DNA of 64,000 nt from Mycolicibacterium setense (GCF_000805385.1 NZ_JTJW01000006.1:806001-870000); one strand, 5' to 3'. Shown: positions 8,615-18,309, counted from the stretch's first letter. Notes: generated by a model from the letters alone, not told the origin. Numbers and translations: made by a program.

Positions 8615-9393
8615 CAGAGTCCCTTTGGTGCGGCGACGATTTCGACGATGCGCGCCAACCAGTCGATGAACAGGGCGAGCGCCGCGACCAGGATCGCGCC
8701 GACCACCAGGGTCACGGTCTGCTGCAGTTTGATACCGGTGGTGATGAGCTGGCCAAGCCCGCCGCCACCGGTGAACGCGGCCAGCGCCGCGGTGCCGACG
8801 ATGAGCACCAGCGCCGTGCGGACACCCGCGACGATCACCCGCAGCGCCAGCGGCAGCTCCACCTTGATCAGCGTTGCGAACGCCGACATACCCATACCGC
8901 GCGCCGCCTCGACCAGCCGTCGGTCAACGCCATCGAGGCCGATGACGGTGTTCGCGACGATCGGCAGCGCGCCGTAGACCGTCAGCGCGACGATGGCGCC
9001 CACACTGCCGATCCCGAACAGCACCGCGCCCAGCGCGATCAGCCCGATAGCGGGGGCGGCCTGACCGAACCCGGCGACGGTGATGATCGGTTTGGCGTAG
9101 TGCCGCATCGGCCCCCGAGTCAGTGCGATCCCGAGCGGAATCGCCACCAGGCACGTGAGCACCGTTGCGGCCACGCTGATCGCCATGTGCTGGCGCAGCA
9201 GGGTCAGCAACTGGTCGATGCCGAGGGACCGTTGCTCCGACTCTGACACATGCGCGACGTTGACGTAGACGAGTGAACCCACCACGGCCGCAATGCAGGC
9301 CAGGGGTTGCACCAGCCAGCGTCCGAGCCCCAACCGTGCCGATGGCTCGGCCGGGAGGGCCGAGGCCTCGAATTCCGGTGTGGCGGTGGTCAT
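8614..9393 (-). CDS. Osmoprotectant ABC transporter permease (ProW/OpuCB-like), long form
   Basis: A 259-residue membrane subunit with about six hydrophobic helices. It shows the conserved permease stretch LVEAARGMGMSAFATLIKVELPLAL (EAA loop, in part) and the C-terminal AALAAFTGGGGLGQLITTGI pattern of the ProW family. It carries a longer N-terminus than the second permease of this operon, including an extra hydrophobic segment after residue 30 and a soluble ESEQRSLGID stretch. Four-base overlap with the ATPase gene upstream and one-base overlap with the lipoprotein gene downstream show tight coupling. Confidence 0.9.
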   Translation of the reverse strand: MTTATPEFEASALPAEPSARLGLGRWLVQPLACIAAVVGSLVYVNVAHVSESEQRSLGIDQLLTLLRQHMAISVAATVLTCLVAIPLGIALTRGPMRHYAKPIITVAGFGQAAPAIGLIALGAVLFGIGSVGAIVALTVYGALPIVANTVIGLDGVDRRLVEAARGMGMSAFATLIKVELPLALRVIVAGVRTALVLIVGTAALAAFTGGGGLGQLITTGIKLQQTVTLVVGAILVAALALFIDWLARIVEIVAAPKGL

Positions 9394-10559
9394 GTGGTCG
9401 GCTCCGCTGAGTTGGCCGCGCTGCGTACGTCGGCCATCGCGTCCATGATGGTCTCCACCCGGATCACGCCCTTGTAGACGTTGCGCCGTCCGGTCACCAC
9501 CACCACACCGTGCGACGAGGTCAACATGACATCCAGGGCATCGTTGAGTGTCGAAGCGAGGCTGACCTTTTCGAGATCCTCGTCCCGGCGCACCTGTTGA
9601 AGGGATCGCGGGTCGTCCAGCTCGGCCAGCGACATCCAGCGCAGCGGGCGGTCTTGGCTGTCCAGGACGATCACGTGTTCGCGTTCGATGACCCGCGCGG
9701 CGCGGATCGCTTCGGCCGGATCACCGCCGACGTGGGCGACGGCCGCCTCGTGCAACTCGACATCGCGGACCCGGGTCAGGGTGAGCTGCTTGAGCGCCGC
9801 GCCGTGTCCGACGAAGCCGCGGACGAAATCGTTGGCCGGGTTGGCCAGGATCTGTTCGGGTGTGTCGTACTGAACGACTTCCGAACCCTGCTGCAGGATC
9901 GCGATCTTGTCGCCGAGTTTGACCGCCTCGTCGAAATCGTGGGTGACGAAGACGATCGTCTTGCGCAGCTCATCCTGCAGGCGGAGCAGCTCGTCCTGCA
10001 GTCGCTGGCGGGTGATGGGGTCGACCGCACCGAACGGCTCGTCCATCAGCAGGACCGGCGGGTCGGCGGCCAGCGCCCGTGCCACGCCCACGCGCTGCTG
10101 CTGGCCACCGGACAGCTCCCGTGGATAGCGGTCGCGGTACTGGGCCGGATCGAGATTCACCAGATCGAGCAGTTCGTCGATGCGGGCCGAGATCCGCTCC
10201 TTGTCCCACTTCAACAGCCGCGGGACGATCGCGATGTTGTCCCCGACGGTGTAATGCGGGAACAGACCCGCGCCCTGGATCACGTAGCCGATGTGGCGCC
10301 GGAGCTGGTCGGGGTCACGGTCGGTGACGTCCTCATCGCCGATCAGGATGCGCCCACTGGTCGGTTCGATGAGCCGGTTGATCATCTTCATCGTTGTGGT
10401 CTTGCCGCAACCTGACGGGCCGACGAGCATGACGATCTCGCCGGCAGGGAACTCCATCGTGATGTTGTCCACTGCCGGAGCGGATTTCGCGTCGTACCGC
10501 TTGGTCACGCCGTCGAGCAGAATGCGGACACCGCTTGTCTCGGTTGCCGGTTCAGACAC
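9390..10559 (-). CDS. Osmoprotectant ABC transporter ATP-binding protein with C-terminal CBS domains (ProV/OpuCA-like)
   Basis: A 389-residue ATPase. Walker A GPSGCGKTT is near residue 47, the Q-loop reads IGYVIQGAGLFPH, the signature is LSGGQQQR and Walker B is VLLMDEPFGAVDP. Residues from about 270 form a tandem CBS region: the EHVIVLDSQDRPLRWMSL and GVVVVTGRRNVYKGVIRVE blocks. In OpuA/OpuC systems such domains sense ionic strength or nucleotides and gate transport, so osmotic gating is expected here. It overlaps the first permease gene by 8 bases and the next by 4. Confidence 0.93.
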   Translation of the reverse strand: MSEPATETSGVRILLDGVTKRYDAKSAPAVDNITMEFPAGEIVMLVGPSGCGKTTTMKMINRLIEPTSGRILIGDEDVTDRDPDQLRRHIGYVIQGAGLFPHYTVGDNIAIVPRLLKWDKERISARIDELLDLVNLDPAQYRDRYPRELSGGQQQRVGVARALAADPPVLLMDEPFGAVDPITRQRLQDELLRLQDELRKTIVFVTHDFDEAVKLGDKIAILQQGSEVVQYDTPEQILANPANDFVRGFVGHGAALKQLTLTRVRDVELHEAAVAHVGGDPAEAIRAARVIEREHVIVLDSQDRPLRWMSLAELDDPRSLQQVRRDEDLEKVSLASTLNDALDVMLTSSHGVVVVTGRRNVYKGVIRVETIMDAMADVRSAANSAEPTT

Positions 10560-11199
10560 GGATCCCCCTCGGTGTGGTCAGGTGCGTGATGACGTTGAGG
10601 ACGGTGTCCAAAATGACTGCCAGGATGAGGATTCCGACAGTGCCGGCCACGATCGAGTTGGTCGCATTGGCGCCGCCCGTGCGGGAGATACCCGAGAAGA
10701 TGTAGCCGCCCAGGCCGGGGCCGAGGGCATACGCGGCGATGGCCGCGATGCCCATCAGCATCTGCGCGGACACCCGCACCCCGGTCATGATCACCGGCCA
10801 TGCCAGCGGCAGTTCGAGGCGGACCAGGGTGGCCAGCCGGCCCATGCCCATTCCGCGCGCGGACTCGATGAGCGTGCGGTCCACGCCGGCCAGGCCGACC
10901 AACACATTGCGCAGGATCGGCAGGAAGCCGAAGAACACCAGCATGATGACCGAGGGCAGCACCCCGATACCGACGATGCCGACGAGCACACCGAGCAATG
11001 CGTACGACGGGATCGTCAGGCCCACCGACGTCAGCGTGTTCCCGAGCGAGCTACCCCACGGTGAGCGATAGATCAGTACCCCGACAAGCAGCGCGGCCAC
11101 AGTCGCGATCAGCAGCGTCTGCACCACCAGGCTCATGTGCTGATAGGCGAGAAAGGACAGGACCGACCAGCGATCTCGCACAAACTCGAAAAAGCCCAT
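10552..11199 (-). CDS. Osmoprotectant ABC transporter permease (OpuCD-like), first gene of operon
   Basis: A 215-residue membrane protein with the classic OpuC permease pattern: a cytoplasmic start with SFLAYQHMSLVVQT, about five to six helices, TLIESARGMGMGRLATLVRL as the ATPase-contacting loop, and AAIAAYALGPGLGGYIFSGI near the end. It heads a five-gene run (permease, CBS-ATPase, permease, lipoprotein, DapB-like dehydrogenase) whose starts overlap or almost touch the preceding stops. On the coding strand, a GTTGACTAGGCT stretch about 70 bases upstream contains TAGGCT, which fits a mycobacterial -10, but no clear -35 was seen. Confidence 0.9.
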   Translation of the reverse strand: MGFFEFVRDRWSVLSFLAYQHMSLVVQTLLIATVAALLVGVLIYRSPWGSSLGNTLTSVGLTIPSYALLGVLVGIVGIGVLPSVIMLVFFGFLPILRNVLVGLAGVDRTLIESARGMGMGRLATLVRLELPLAWPVIMTGVRVSAQMLMGIAAIAAYALGPGLGGYIFSGISRTGGANATNSIVAGTVGILILAVILDTVLNVITHLTTPRGIRV

Positions 11200-11303
11200 G
11201 AACGACGCAGCGCCTCCATTCGGTTACCCGAGGACGTCAGCTCCCCGTCGCCGGGCAAGTAGGAGCCTAGTCAACACCGGGCGGTTTCCCGTGGATATCG
11301 CGG

Positions 11304-11801
11304 TCAGATGCCGGTCAGATACCGGCGTGTCACCACCCGCTGGAGCAGCCTGGTCACCGGACCGCCCAGCCGGCTCCACCAGGTGGCCGGCCGGGAGAAT
11401 GCGACCACCTCGGCGTGCACCTGCTCGGTCGCGGGGTCGTAGCGCACGGAGAACAGCTCTTCGCCGGACTCGGGATGGCCGGCCAGCGTGCCGTAGGCGA
11501 AGCCCTTCCGGTCGGCTTCGTCGAGCACGTAGACCACCCGGCAGGGCGCCGGCACCGGGCCCAGCCGGACGATCAGCTCGGTGCCCACCGCGGCGACCTC
11601 CGAGGTGGCCCGCACCCGCAGGCCCGCGCCGCGCTGCATGCCCCAGCGCAACACCGATTCACCGGCCCGCTCGAAGCGGTCGCGGCCCGTACCGATCACG
11701 GCGGAGGCCCGGGTGTGGCGGTACCCGGCGGGCATCTCGCCGGCCGTGGCGCCGACCTCCGGATAGGTCAACGACAGCCGTTCCAGGTCGTGCAGTTTCA
11801 C
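11304..11801 (-). CDS. DUF1990 family protein
   Basis: A 165-residue soluble protein recognisable as DUF1990 by SLTYPEVGAT at the start, GYRHTRASAVIGTGRDRFERA and VLRWGMQRGAGLRV, with YVLDEADRKGFAYGTLAGHPESGEE near the middle (quoted in part as the conserved GYGTL-type segment). The biochemical role of the family is not known to me. I chose GTG 11801, which begins KLHDLERL; longer in-frame starts run into the divergent thioesterase gene and have no family support. It is separated from the transporter operon start by about 100 bases and is probably transcribed alone. Confidence 0.75.
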   Translation of the reverse strand: MKLHDLERLSLTYPEVGATAGEMPAGYRHTRASAVIGTGRDRFERAGESVLRWGMQRGAGLRVRATSEVAAVGTELIVRLGPVPAPCRVVYVLDEADRKGFAYGTLAGHPESGEELFSVRYDPATEQVHAEVVAFSRPATWWSRLGGPVTRLLQRVVTRRYLTGI

Positions 11802-11832
11802 GTCACCACCATGGCACCAATACGGTGGCGGT

Positions 11833-12465
11833 GTGGCCCCAGACATCGACACCGCCGGCAACCACCCCGGCGGAGGGTTCAACCCGCCCGATCCCACCGA
11901 TCGCGGCGGCCCCGATTACGGCCGGTTCATCGAAGCGGTGCGCACTCTGCAGGACCACGCGCGCAGCGCCGATGCCCCCGACGGGGTGATCGGCGAGGCC
12001 GCCGACCTGATCGAAAAGGTGTCGGCGCTGCTGGCGCCGTACGAGGCCGACGAATGGAATTCACCGTCCGGTCGGCGCATGGACCTGCCCAACCGTGGCA
12101 ACGTCAACAACGTGCCGGTGCATCTGGAACGGACCGCCGACAACCGGATCGGTGGAACCGCGCACTTCCGGCGTTTTCACCTGGGTCGCAACGGCGCCGT
12201 GCACGGCGGCTCGCTGGCCCTGCTGTTCGATTCGCTGCTCGGCTACACCGCGGCCAAACTGACCGGCAGCATGTATCAGCGCACGGCGTATCTGCACGTC
12301 AACTACCGCAAGATCGCCCCCATCGAGAAGGACTTGCAGGTGCAGGCAGGCATTGACCGCATCGAGGGACGCAAGATCTTCGTCGAGGGCAGGCTGCTCG
12401 ACGGCGACGACGTGCTCGCCGATGCCGAGGCGTTGTTCGTCCGTCTCAAGCCGGGGCAGCCATGA
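11833..12465 (+). CDS. PaaI-type hotdog-fold thioesterase
   Basis: A 210-residue protein with an acidic, Gly/Pro-rich N-terminal extension (about 100 residues, including a helical part) followed by a hotdog domain. The domain shows LGRNGAVHGGSLALLFDSLLG, the HGG...D pattern of PaaI/HGG thioesterases, and TAYLHVNYRKIAPI. It probably hydrolyses acyl-CoA thioesters in the cytosol; the acyl group cannot be deduced. GTG start, divergent from the DUF1990 gene with a 31-base gap, and overlapping the next gene by 4 bases (ATGA). Confidence 0.85.
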   Translation: MAPDIDTAGNHPGGGFNPPDPTDRGGPDYGRFIEAVRTLQDHARSADAPDGVIGEAADLIEKVSALLAPYEADEWNSPSGRRMDLPNRGNVNNVPVHLERTADNRIGGTAHFRRFHLGRNGAVHGGSLALLFDSLLGYTAAKLTGSMYQRTAYLHVNYRKIAPIEKDLQVQAGIDRIEGRKIFVEGRLLDGDDVLADAEALFVRLKPGQP

Positions 12466-12893
12466 GCCTCTCCGAGAACCTTGCCGAGGTGAAGCGCCGT
12501 TGGACGGCATGGCGAGACAAGCTTCGCGCGCGCCCGGCGGCCGACTTCGCCTACCGGATCGCCATCGGCGTCTTCGGCACGATCGTGCTCGCGGTCGGCA
12601 TCGTCGCCATTCCCTATCCCGGTCCCGGCTGGGCCATCGTGTTCCTCGGGCTGGCGATTTTGGCCAGCGAGTTCGCCTTCGCCAAGCGGGCATTGCACTA
12701 CGTCCGGGTCCGCTACGACGCCGTCATGGCCTGGTTCGATCGCCAGCACATCGCGGTCAAGGGACTCAGCGCCGCGTTCACCGCACTGATCGTGGTGGCC
12801 ACGCTGTGGCTGTTCGGTGCGGTGGGCCTCGTGGCAGGTCTGGTGGGGTTCGAGCAGTCGTGGCTCAAGAGTCCAATCGGCCTCGGCTCCTGA
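12462..12893 (+). CDS. PGPGW-motif membrane protein (TIGR02611-like)
   Basis: A 143-residue integral membrane protein. A basic N-terminal amphipathic stretch is followed by a hairpin of two hydrophobic segments linked by IPYPGPGWAIVFLG, the PGPGW signature of this actinobacterial family, then FAKRALHYVRVRYD and a second hydrophobic pair. Function is unknown. It is translationally coupled to the thioesterase (4-base overlap) and sits directly upstream of thrS, the usual position in mycobacteria. Confidence 0.85.
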   Translation: MSLSENLAEVKRRWTAWRDKLRARPAADFAYRIAIGVFGTIVLAVGIVAIPYPGPGWAIVFLGLAILASEFAFAKRALHYVRVRYDAVMAWFDRQHIAVKGLSAAFTALIVVATLWLFGAVGLVAGLVGFEQSWLKSPIGLGS

Positions 12894-12954
12894 TCAGGGC
12901 CACCGATAACATGACAGCGTTCGCACTAGACCCCGCATGGTAGGAGACTCCCCG

Positions 12955-15009
12955 ATGAGCGCCGCCCCCAGCCCAGCCGCCGCTGCCCCGATCCGGGTCG
13001 CGGCCGGGACTACCGCCGGCGCGGCGGTGCGCGAGGCGGATCTGCCCAGTCGCGGAACCCCCGAAGCGATCGTCGTGGTGCGCGACGCCGACGGGCGCCT
13101 GCGGGACCTGTCTTGGGTCCCCGACACCGATGTCGAGGTGACGCCGGTGGCCGCCAACACCGAGGACGGCCGCAGCGTGATCCGGCACTCATGTGCCCAC
13201 GTGCTGGCCCAAGCGGTGCAGGAGCTGTTCCCGCAGGCCAAGCTCGGTATCGGCCCGCCGATCACCGATGGTTTCTACTACGATTTCGACGTCGCCGAGC
13301 CGTTCACCCCAGAAGATCTGGAAAAGCTCGAGAAGCGGATGGCCAAGATCGTCAAGGACGGCCAGTTGTTCTCGCGGCGCGTCTACGAATCCAAGGATCA
13401 GGCGCGCGCGGAACTGGCAAACGAGCCCTACAAGCTCGAGTTGGTCGACGACAAGTCGGGCGCGGACGATCCCGAGGTCATGGAGGTCGGTGGCGACGAG
13501 CTGACCGCATACGACAACCTCAACGCCCGCACCAAGGAACGGGTCTGGGGCGACCTGTGCCGCGGCCCGCACATCCCGACCACCAAGTACATCCCGGCGT
13601 TCAAGTTGACCCGCAGCAGTGCGGCCTACTGGCGCGGCAACCAGAACAACGCCAGCCTGCAGCGTGTCTACGGCACGGCCTGGGAGTCCCAGGAGGCCCT
13701 CGACCGCCACCTCGAGCTGATCGAGGAGGCGCAGCGCCGCGACCACCGCAAGCTCGGCGTCGAGCTGGATCTGTTCAGCTTCCCCGACGAGCTCGGGTCC
13801 GGCCTGCCGGTGTTCCACCCCAAGGGTGGCGTCATCCGCAAGGAGCTGGAGGACTACTCGCGGCGCAAGCACTCCGAGGCCGGCTACGAGTTCGTCAACA
13901 CCCCGCACATCACCAAGGAACAGCTCTACATCACCTCGGGCCACCTTGAGTGGTATGCCGACGGCATGTACCCGCCGATGCACATCGACGCCGAGTACAA
14001 CGAGGACGGCACGGTACGCAAGCCCGGGCAGGACTACTACCTCAAGCCCATGAACTGCCCCATGCACCATCTGATCTACCGGGCGCGGGGCCGCTCGTAC
14101 CGCGAACTTCCGTTGCGGCTCTTCGAATTCGGCTCGGTGTACCGCTACGAGAAGTCCGGCGTGGTGCACGGGCTGACCCGGGTGCGCGGCATGACCCAGG
14201 ACGACGCCCACATCTACACCACGCGTGAGCAGATGCGCGACGAGCTGACCTCGCTGCTGCAGTTCGTGCTCGACCTGCTCTCGGACTACGGCATGGACGA
14301 CTACTACCTGGAGCTGTCGACCAAGGATCCCGAGAAGTACGTCGGCGACGACGACGTCTGGGAGGAGGCGACCCAGACGCTACGTGAGGTGGCCGAGGCC
14401 TCCGGCCTGGATCTGGTGCCGGATCCGGGCGGCGCGGCGTTCTACGGACCCAAGATCTCCGTTCAGGTCAAGGACGCGCTGGGCCGCAACTGGCAGATGT
14501 CGACCATCCAGCTGGATTTCAACATGCCCGACCGGTTCGAGCTGGAGTACACCTCCCAGGATGGATCGCGTCAACGGCCCGTCCTGATCCATCGCGCCCT
14601 GTTCGGCTCGATCGAGCGCTTCTTCGGTGTGCTCACCGAGCACTACGCCGGCGCGTTCCCGGCCTGGCTGGCACCGGTGCAGGTGGTCGGCATCCCGGTC
14701 GCCGAAGCACATCTGGACTACCTGTATGACGTTGCCGCCCAACTGAAGTCGCGTGGCGTGCGGGTCGAGGTCGACGGCAGCGACGACCGGATGGCGAAGA
14801 AGATCGTCAACCACACCAACATGAAGGTGCCGTTCATGCTGCTGGCCGGTGACAAAGATCTGGCGGCGGGCGCGGTCAGCTTCCGGTTCGGTGACCGGAC
14901 CCAGATCAACGGTGTGCCCCGCGACGAGGCCGTGGAGGCGATCGTGAAGTGGATCGCCGACCGCAACAATGCCGTGCCGACGGCCGAGCTGGTTCAGGTG
15001 GGCAAGTGA
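12955..15009 (+). CDS. thrS: Threonine--tRNA ligase
   Basis: A 684-residue class II synthetase charging tRNA-Thr. Visible in order: an N-terminal TGS-like region ending near VTPVAANT, the editing-type domain with [10 protein letters not shown] (HxxxH) and its CRGPHIPTT partner, the catalytic core with [11 protein letters not shown] and [18 protein letters not shown] (motif 2), and the C-terminal anticodon-binding domain from about residue 580. ATG 12955 is preferred over an upstream GTG because GGTAGGAG lies about 10 bases before it and the N-terminus then matches mycobacterial ThrS. TAACAT at 12907-12912 is a possible -10. The gene overlaps the HIT gene by 4 bases. Confidence 0.97.
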   Translation: MSAAPSPAAAAPIRVAAGTTAGAAVREADLPSRGTPEAIVVVRDADGRLRDLSWVPDTDVEVTPVAANTEDGRSVIRHSCAHVLAQAVQELFPQAKLGIGPPITDGFYYDFDVAEPFTPEDLEKLEKRMAKIVKDGQLFSRRVYESKDQARAELANEPYKLELVDDKSGADDPEVMEVGGDELTAYDNLNARTKERVWGDLCRGPHIPTTKYIPAFKLTRSSAAYWRGNQNNASLQRVYGTAWESQEALDRHLELIEEAQRRDHRKLGVELDLFSFPDELGSGLPVFHPKGGVIRKELEDYSRRKHSEAGYEFVNTPHITKEQLYITSGHLEWYADGMYPPMHIDAEYNEDGTVRKPGQDYYLKPMNCPMHHLIYRARGRSYRELPLRLFEFGSVYRYEKSGVVHGLTRVRGMTQDDAHIYTTREQMRDELTSLLQFVLDLLSDYGMDDYYLELSTKDPEKYVGDDDVWEEATQTLREVAEASGLDLVPDPGGAAFYGPKISVQVKDALGRNWQMSTIQLDFNMPDRFELEYTSQDGSRQRPVLIHRALFGSIERFFGVLTEHYAGAFPAWLAPVQVVGIPVAEAHLDYLYDVAAQLKSRGVRVEVDGSDDRMAKKIVNHTNMKVPFMLLAGDKDLAAGAVSFRFGDRTQINGVPRDEAVEAIVKWIADRNNAVPTAELVQVGK

Positions 15010-15596
15010 CCGAGGACGAGCGGTCGATCGTCGACCACGGCGGCGGAGACGCCATCATCGACCATGGCGTGGGTGAACCCGACCATTTGCAGCGGCTGTG
15101 GACACCGCACCGGATGAGCTACATCGTGGATGCGGTCAAGAGCGACAACAAGATCGGCTCGGCCGGGTCGTCGCAGCCGTTCACCGACATCCCCGAGATG
15201 TCCGACGAGGACGGCCTCATGGTCGCCCGCGGTGAACTCGTGTACGCCGTGCTCAACCTCTACCCGTACAACCCCGGCCACCTGATGGTGGTGCCCTATC
15301 GGCGGGTATCCGAGTTGGAGGACCTCAGCGAAGCCGAGAGTGCCGAGCTGATGGCGTTCACGCAGAAGGCGATCCGCGTCATCAAGTCGGTCTCCCGCCC
15401 GCACGGGTTCAACGTCGGCCTGAACCTGGGTGTCTCGGCCGGCGGATCGCTGGCCGAGCACCTGCACATGCATGTGGTGCCGCGCTGGGGCGGCGACGCG
15501 AACTTCATCACCATCATCGGTGGCGCCAAGGTCATTCCGCAGCTTCTGAGCGAGACCCGGGAGCTGCTGGCAGCTGAATGGGCCCGTCAGCCGTGA
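15006..15596 (+). CDS. HIT-family protein (Ap4A phosphorylase-like)
   Basis: A 196-residue nucleotide-binding protein of the histidine triad family. The triad [11 protein letters not shown] is near residue 150, preceded by [15 protein letters not shown] and [22 protein letters not shown] (in part), which form the nucleotide pocket. The M. tuberculosis counterpart (Rv2613c) has been described as an Ap4A phosphorylase, which would recycle the dinucleotide made as a by-product by aminoacyl-tRNA synthetases such as the coupled thrS. GTG start within the thrS stop (GTGA). A C-terminal RPGGDANFI-like loop follows the triad. Confidence 0.92.
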   Translation: MTEDERSIVDHGGGDAIIDHGVGEPDHLQRLWTPHRMSYIVDAVKSDNKIGSAGSSQPFTDIPEMSDEDGLMVARGELVYAVLNLYPYNPGHLMVVPYRRVSELEDLSEAESAELMAFTQKAIRVIKSVSRPHGFNVGLNLGVSAGGSLAEHLHMHVVPRWGGDANFITIIGGAKVIPQLLSETRELLAAEWARQP

Positions 15597-16240
15597 GCAA
15601 TCTGTTCCTGATGAGCCGGGCGGCCTACGCGAAACTGTCGCGGCCGGTGGCCAAGGCGGCGCTGCGAGCGGGCCTGACTCCCGACATCGTCACCATCGTC
15701 GGAACCGCCGGATCGGTCACTGCCGCGCTGACGCTGTTCCCGATCGGGCAACTGTGGTGGGGCGCGTTCGCGGTGTTCCTCTTCGTTCTCGCCGACATGC
15801 TCGACGGGGCGATGGCCCGCGAACGCGGCGGTGGTACCCGCTTCGGCGCCGTGCTGGACGCGGCGTGTGACCGGATCGCCGACGGCGCCATCTTCGCCGG
15901 CCTGCTGTGGTGGGCGGCGTTCGGACTTCACAGCCCGTCGCTGGTGGTCGCGATCCTCATCTGTCTGGTCACCTCACAGGTGATCTCGTACATCAAGGCC
16001 CGCGCCGAGGCCAGCGGGCTGCGCGGCGACGGCGGCATCATCGAGCGTCCGGAGCGCCTGGTGATCGTGCTCGTCGGGGCGGGGCTTTCGGGCGTGTCGT
16101 TCCTGCATGTGCCATGGCTGCTGCAGGTCGCCGCGTGGCTGCTGGCGGTGGCGAGCGTGATCACGGTGGCCCAACGGATCCATGCCGTGCGCACCTCGCC
16201 GGGCGCCATGGACCGGCTGCAACCCCCGGGAGCCTCGTGA
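15593..16240 (+). CDS. pgsA: Phosphatidylinositol phosphate synthase (CDP-alcohol phosphatidyltransferase)
   Basis: Joins CDP-diacylglycerol to an inositol (phosphate) head group in the membrane, giving the precursor of PI and all mannosides. The full CDP-alcohol motif is present from about residue 69: DMLDGAMARERGGGTRFG continuing to VLDAACDRIADG, matching D-x2-DG-x2-AR-x8-G-x3-D-x3-D with every Asp intact. About six hydrophobic helices surround it. GTG 15593 (GTGA overlap with the HIT stop) is chosen over the in-frame ATG 15578 because of the coupling pattern seen at each junction of this cluster. 215 residues. Confidence 0.95.
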   Translation: MSNLFLMSRAAYAKLSRPVAKAALRAGLTPDIVTIVGTAGSVTAALTLFPIGQLWWGAFAVFLFVLADMLDGAMARERGGGTRFGAVLDAACDRIADGAIFAGLLWWAAFGLHSPSLVVAILICLVTSQVISYIKARAEASGLRGDGGIIERPERLVIVLVGAGLSGVSFLHVPWLLQVAAWLLAVASVITVAQRIHAVRTSPGAMDRLQPPGAS

Positions 16241-17148
16241 ACATTCCGCTGTCCGGGCAGGTGACCGATCTGGGGTATGCGGCAGGCTGGCAGCTGGTCC
16301 GCGCGATGCCGGAGGTGGTGGCGCGCAATCTGTTCGACGCGGGTGCGCTCTACGCCGCCCGCGGCGGGGGTCCGCAGCAGCTGCGCAAGAACCTGGCCCG
16401 GGTGACCGGGGTTGCCCCGGCCGAGGTGCCCGACGAGCTGATGCGTGCTTCACTGGCCTCCTACGCCCGTTACTGGCGGGAGGCGTTCCGATTGCCGTCG
16501 ATGGATCTGACCGCTGTGGCCAAGCGTCTCGACGAGGTGTTCGTCGGCGCGGACAAACTGCGAGCCGCTCAAGAGGCGGGCTGCGGCGCTGTGCTGGCTC
16601 TGCCGCACAGCGGCAACTGGGACATGGCCGGCGTGTGGCTGGCTCAACAGTTCGGCACGTTCGCCACCGTGGCCGAGCGGCTCAAACCCGAATCGCTCTA
16701 CCGCCGTTTCATCGAATACCGGGAGAGCCTGGGCTTCGAGGTGTTCCCGCTGTCCGGGGGTGAGCGCCCGCCGTTCGAGGTGCTCTCGGAACGGTTGCGG
16801 GCCAACATGTTCGTCTGCCTGATGGCCGACCGGGACCTCACCCGCAACGGTGTCGAGGTCGACTTCTTCGGTGAAACCAGCCGGATGCCCGCCGGTCCGG
16901 CCAAGCTGGCCATCGAAACCGGCGCCCCACTGCATCCGGCGCACGTCCACTACGACGGGGACGATTGCGTGGTCGAGATCTTCGACGCGCTCGACACCTC
17001 GTCGGGGAATGTGTCCGTGGTCATCCAGCAGCTGGCCGACCGGTTCGCGGCCAATATTGCCGCCCATCCTGCTGACTGGCACATGCTGCAGCCGCAGTGG
17101 CCGGCCGACCTGTCCGCAGAGCGTCGTGCCCGACTGGGTACCACCTGA
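16237..17148 (+). CDS. patA: Phosphatidylinositol mannoside acyltransferase
   Basis: Transfers a fatty acyl chain from acyl-CoA to the mannose of PIM1/PIM2 at the inner face of the plasma membrane. The acyltransferase H-x4-D motif is LPHSGNWDMAG, with His about residue 124 and Asp about 129. FPLSGGERPPFEVL and VCLMADRDLTRNGVEVDFFG follow, as in the LpxL-like LABLAT family. 303 residues, close to the usual length. GTG start overlapping the pgsA stop (GTGA). Its neighbours supply the lipid acceptor (pgsA) and the first mannose (pimA). Confidence 0.95.
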   Translation: MNIPLSGQVTDLGYAAGWQLVRAMPEVVARNLFDAGALYAARGGGPQQLRKNLARVTGVAPAEVPDELMRASLASYARYWREAFRLPSMDLTAVAKRLDEVFVGADKLRAAQEAGCGAVLALPHSGNWDMAGVWLAQQFGTFATVAERLKPESLYRRFIEYRESLGFEVFPLSGGERPPFEVLSERLRANMFVCLMADRDLTRNGVEVDFFGETSRMPAGPAKLAIETGAPLHPAHVHYDGDDCVVEIFDALDTSSGNVSVVIQQLADRFAANIAAHPADWHMLQPQWPADLSAERRARLGTT

Positions 17149-17182
17149 TGAGCGCTTGCGCGAAGAGGCGACGGAGCTAGCC

Positions 17183-18307
17183 ATGCGTATCGGGATGGTC
17201 TGCCCTTATTCGTTCGATGTGCCGGGCGGTGTGCAATCCCATGTGCTGCAACTGGCCGAGGTGATGCGCGCGGGCGGACATTACGTCAGCGTCCTGGCGC
17301 CGTCGTCTCCGCACGTGAAGCTGCCGGATTACGTGGTGTCGGGCGGCAAGGCCGTCCCGATTCCGTACAACGGCTCGGTGGCTCGCCTGCGGTTCGGCCC
17401 GGCCACCCACCGGAAGGTCAAGAAGTGGCTCATGCTGGGAGAATTTGATGTGCTGCACCTGCACGAGCCCAATGCGCCCAGCCTTTCCATGCTGGCGCTT
17501 CAGGCCGCCGAAGGCCCGATCGTCGCGACGTTTCACACCTCGACGACAAAGTCGTTGACCCTCAGCGTCTTTCAGGGAATTCTGCGTCCGTACCACGAGA
17601 AGATCGTCGGCCGTATCGCGGTATCGGACTTGGCCCGGCGCTGGCAGATGGAAGCGCTCGGCTCGGATGCGGTCGAGATCCCCAACGGGGTTGACGTGCC
17701 GTCGTTCGCGAATGCGCCTCGGCTGGAAGGCTATCCGAGGCCCGGCCGCAGCGTGCTGTTCCTCGGCCGGTTCGACGAGCCACGCAAGGGCATGCCGGTA
17801 TTGCTGCGCGCGCTGCCCAAACTGGTGCGCCGATTCGCCGACGTCGAGATCCTGATCGTGGGCCGCGGTGATGAGGATGCGTTGCGTGAGGAGGCCGGCG
17901 AGCTGGCCGGTCACCTTCGTTTCCTGGGCCAGGTCGACGACGACGCCAAGGCAGCCGCCATGCGCAGCGCCGATGTGTACTGCGCCCCCAATCTCGGCGG
18001 AGAGAGCTTCGGCATCGTGCTGGTCGAGGCGATGGCGGCCGGGACACCGGTGGTGGCCAGTGAACTGGACGCGTTCAACCGCGTGCTCGACGGTGGGCAG
18101 GCCGGCCGGCTGGTGCCGGTCGGCGACGCCGAGGCTCTGGCCGACGCGCTGATCGAGGTGCTCGACGACGAGGCGCTGCGCGAGCGATACGTCGACGCCG
18201 CCACCGAGCGGGTGGCGCGCTACGACTGGTCGGTGGTTGCCGGCCAGATCATGCGGGTGTACGAGACGGTGGCCAGCCCCGGGGTCAAAGTTCAGGTGGG
18301 TGACTGA
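17183..18307 (+). CDS. pimA: Phosphatidyl-myo-inositol mannosyltransferase
   Basis: GDP-mannose-dependent GT4 enzyme adding the first mannose to phosphatidylinositol on the cytoplasmic face of the membrane. The protein (374 residues) starts MRIGMVCPYSFDVPGGVQSH, with the Gly-rich loop that contacts the nucleotide sugar. HLHEPNAPSLSML, ATFHTSTTKS (His) and the GESFGIVLVEAMA box (Glu near 273) are the known active-site segments, and LFLGRFDEPRKGM opens the second Rossmann domain. ATG 17183 follows patA after 34 bases; no overlapping start exists here, unlike the other junctions of the cluster. Confidence 0.97.
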   Translation: MRIGMVCPYSFDVPGGVQSHVLQLAEVMRAGGHYVSVLAPSSPHVKLPDYVVSGGKAVPIPYNGSVARLRFGPATHRKVKKWLMLGEFDVLHLHEPNAPSLSMLALQAAEGPIVATFHTSTTKSLTLSVFQGILRPYHEKIVGRIAVSDLARRWQMEALGSDAVEIPNGVDVPSFANAPRLEGYPRPGRSVLFLGRFDEPRKGMPVLLRALPKLVRRFADVEILIVGRGDEDALREEAGELAGHLRFLGQVDDDAKAAAMRSADVYCAPNLGGESFGIVLVEAMAAGTPVVASELDAFNRVLDGGQAGRLVPVGDAEALADALIEVLDDEALRERYVDAATERVARYDWSVVAGQIMRVYETVASPGVKVQVGD

Positions 18308-18309
18308 GA

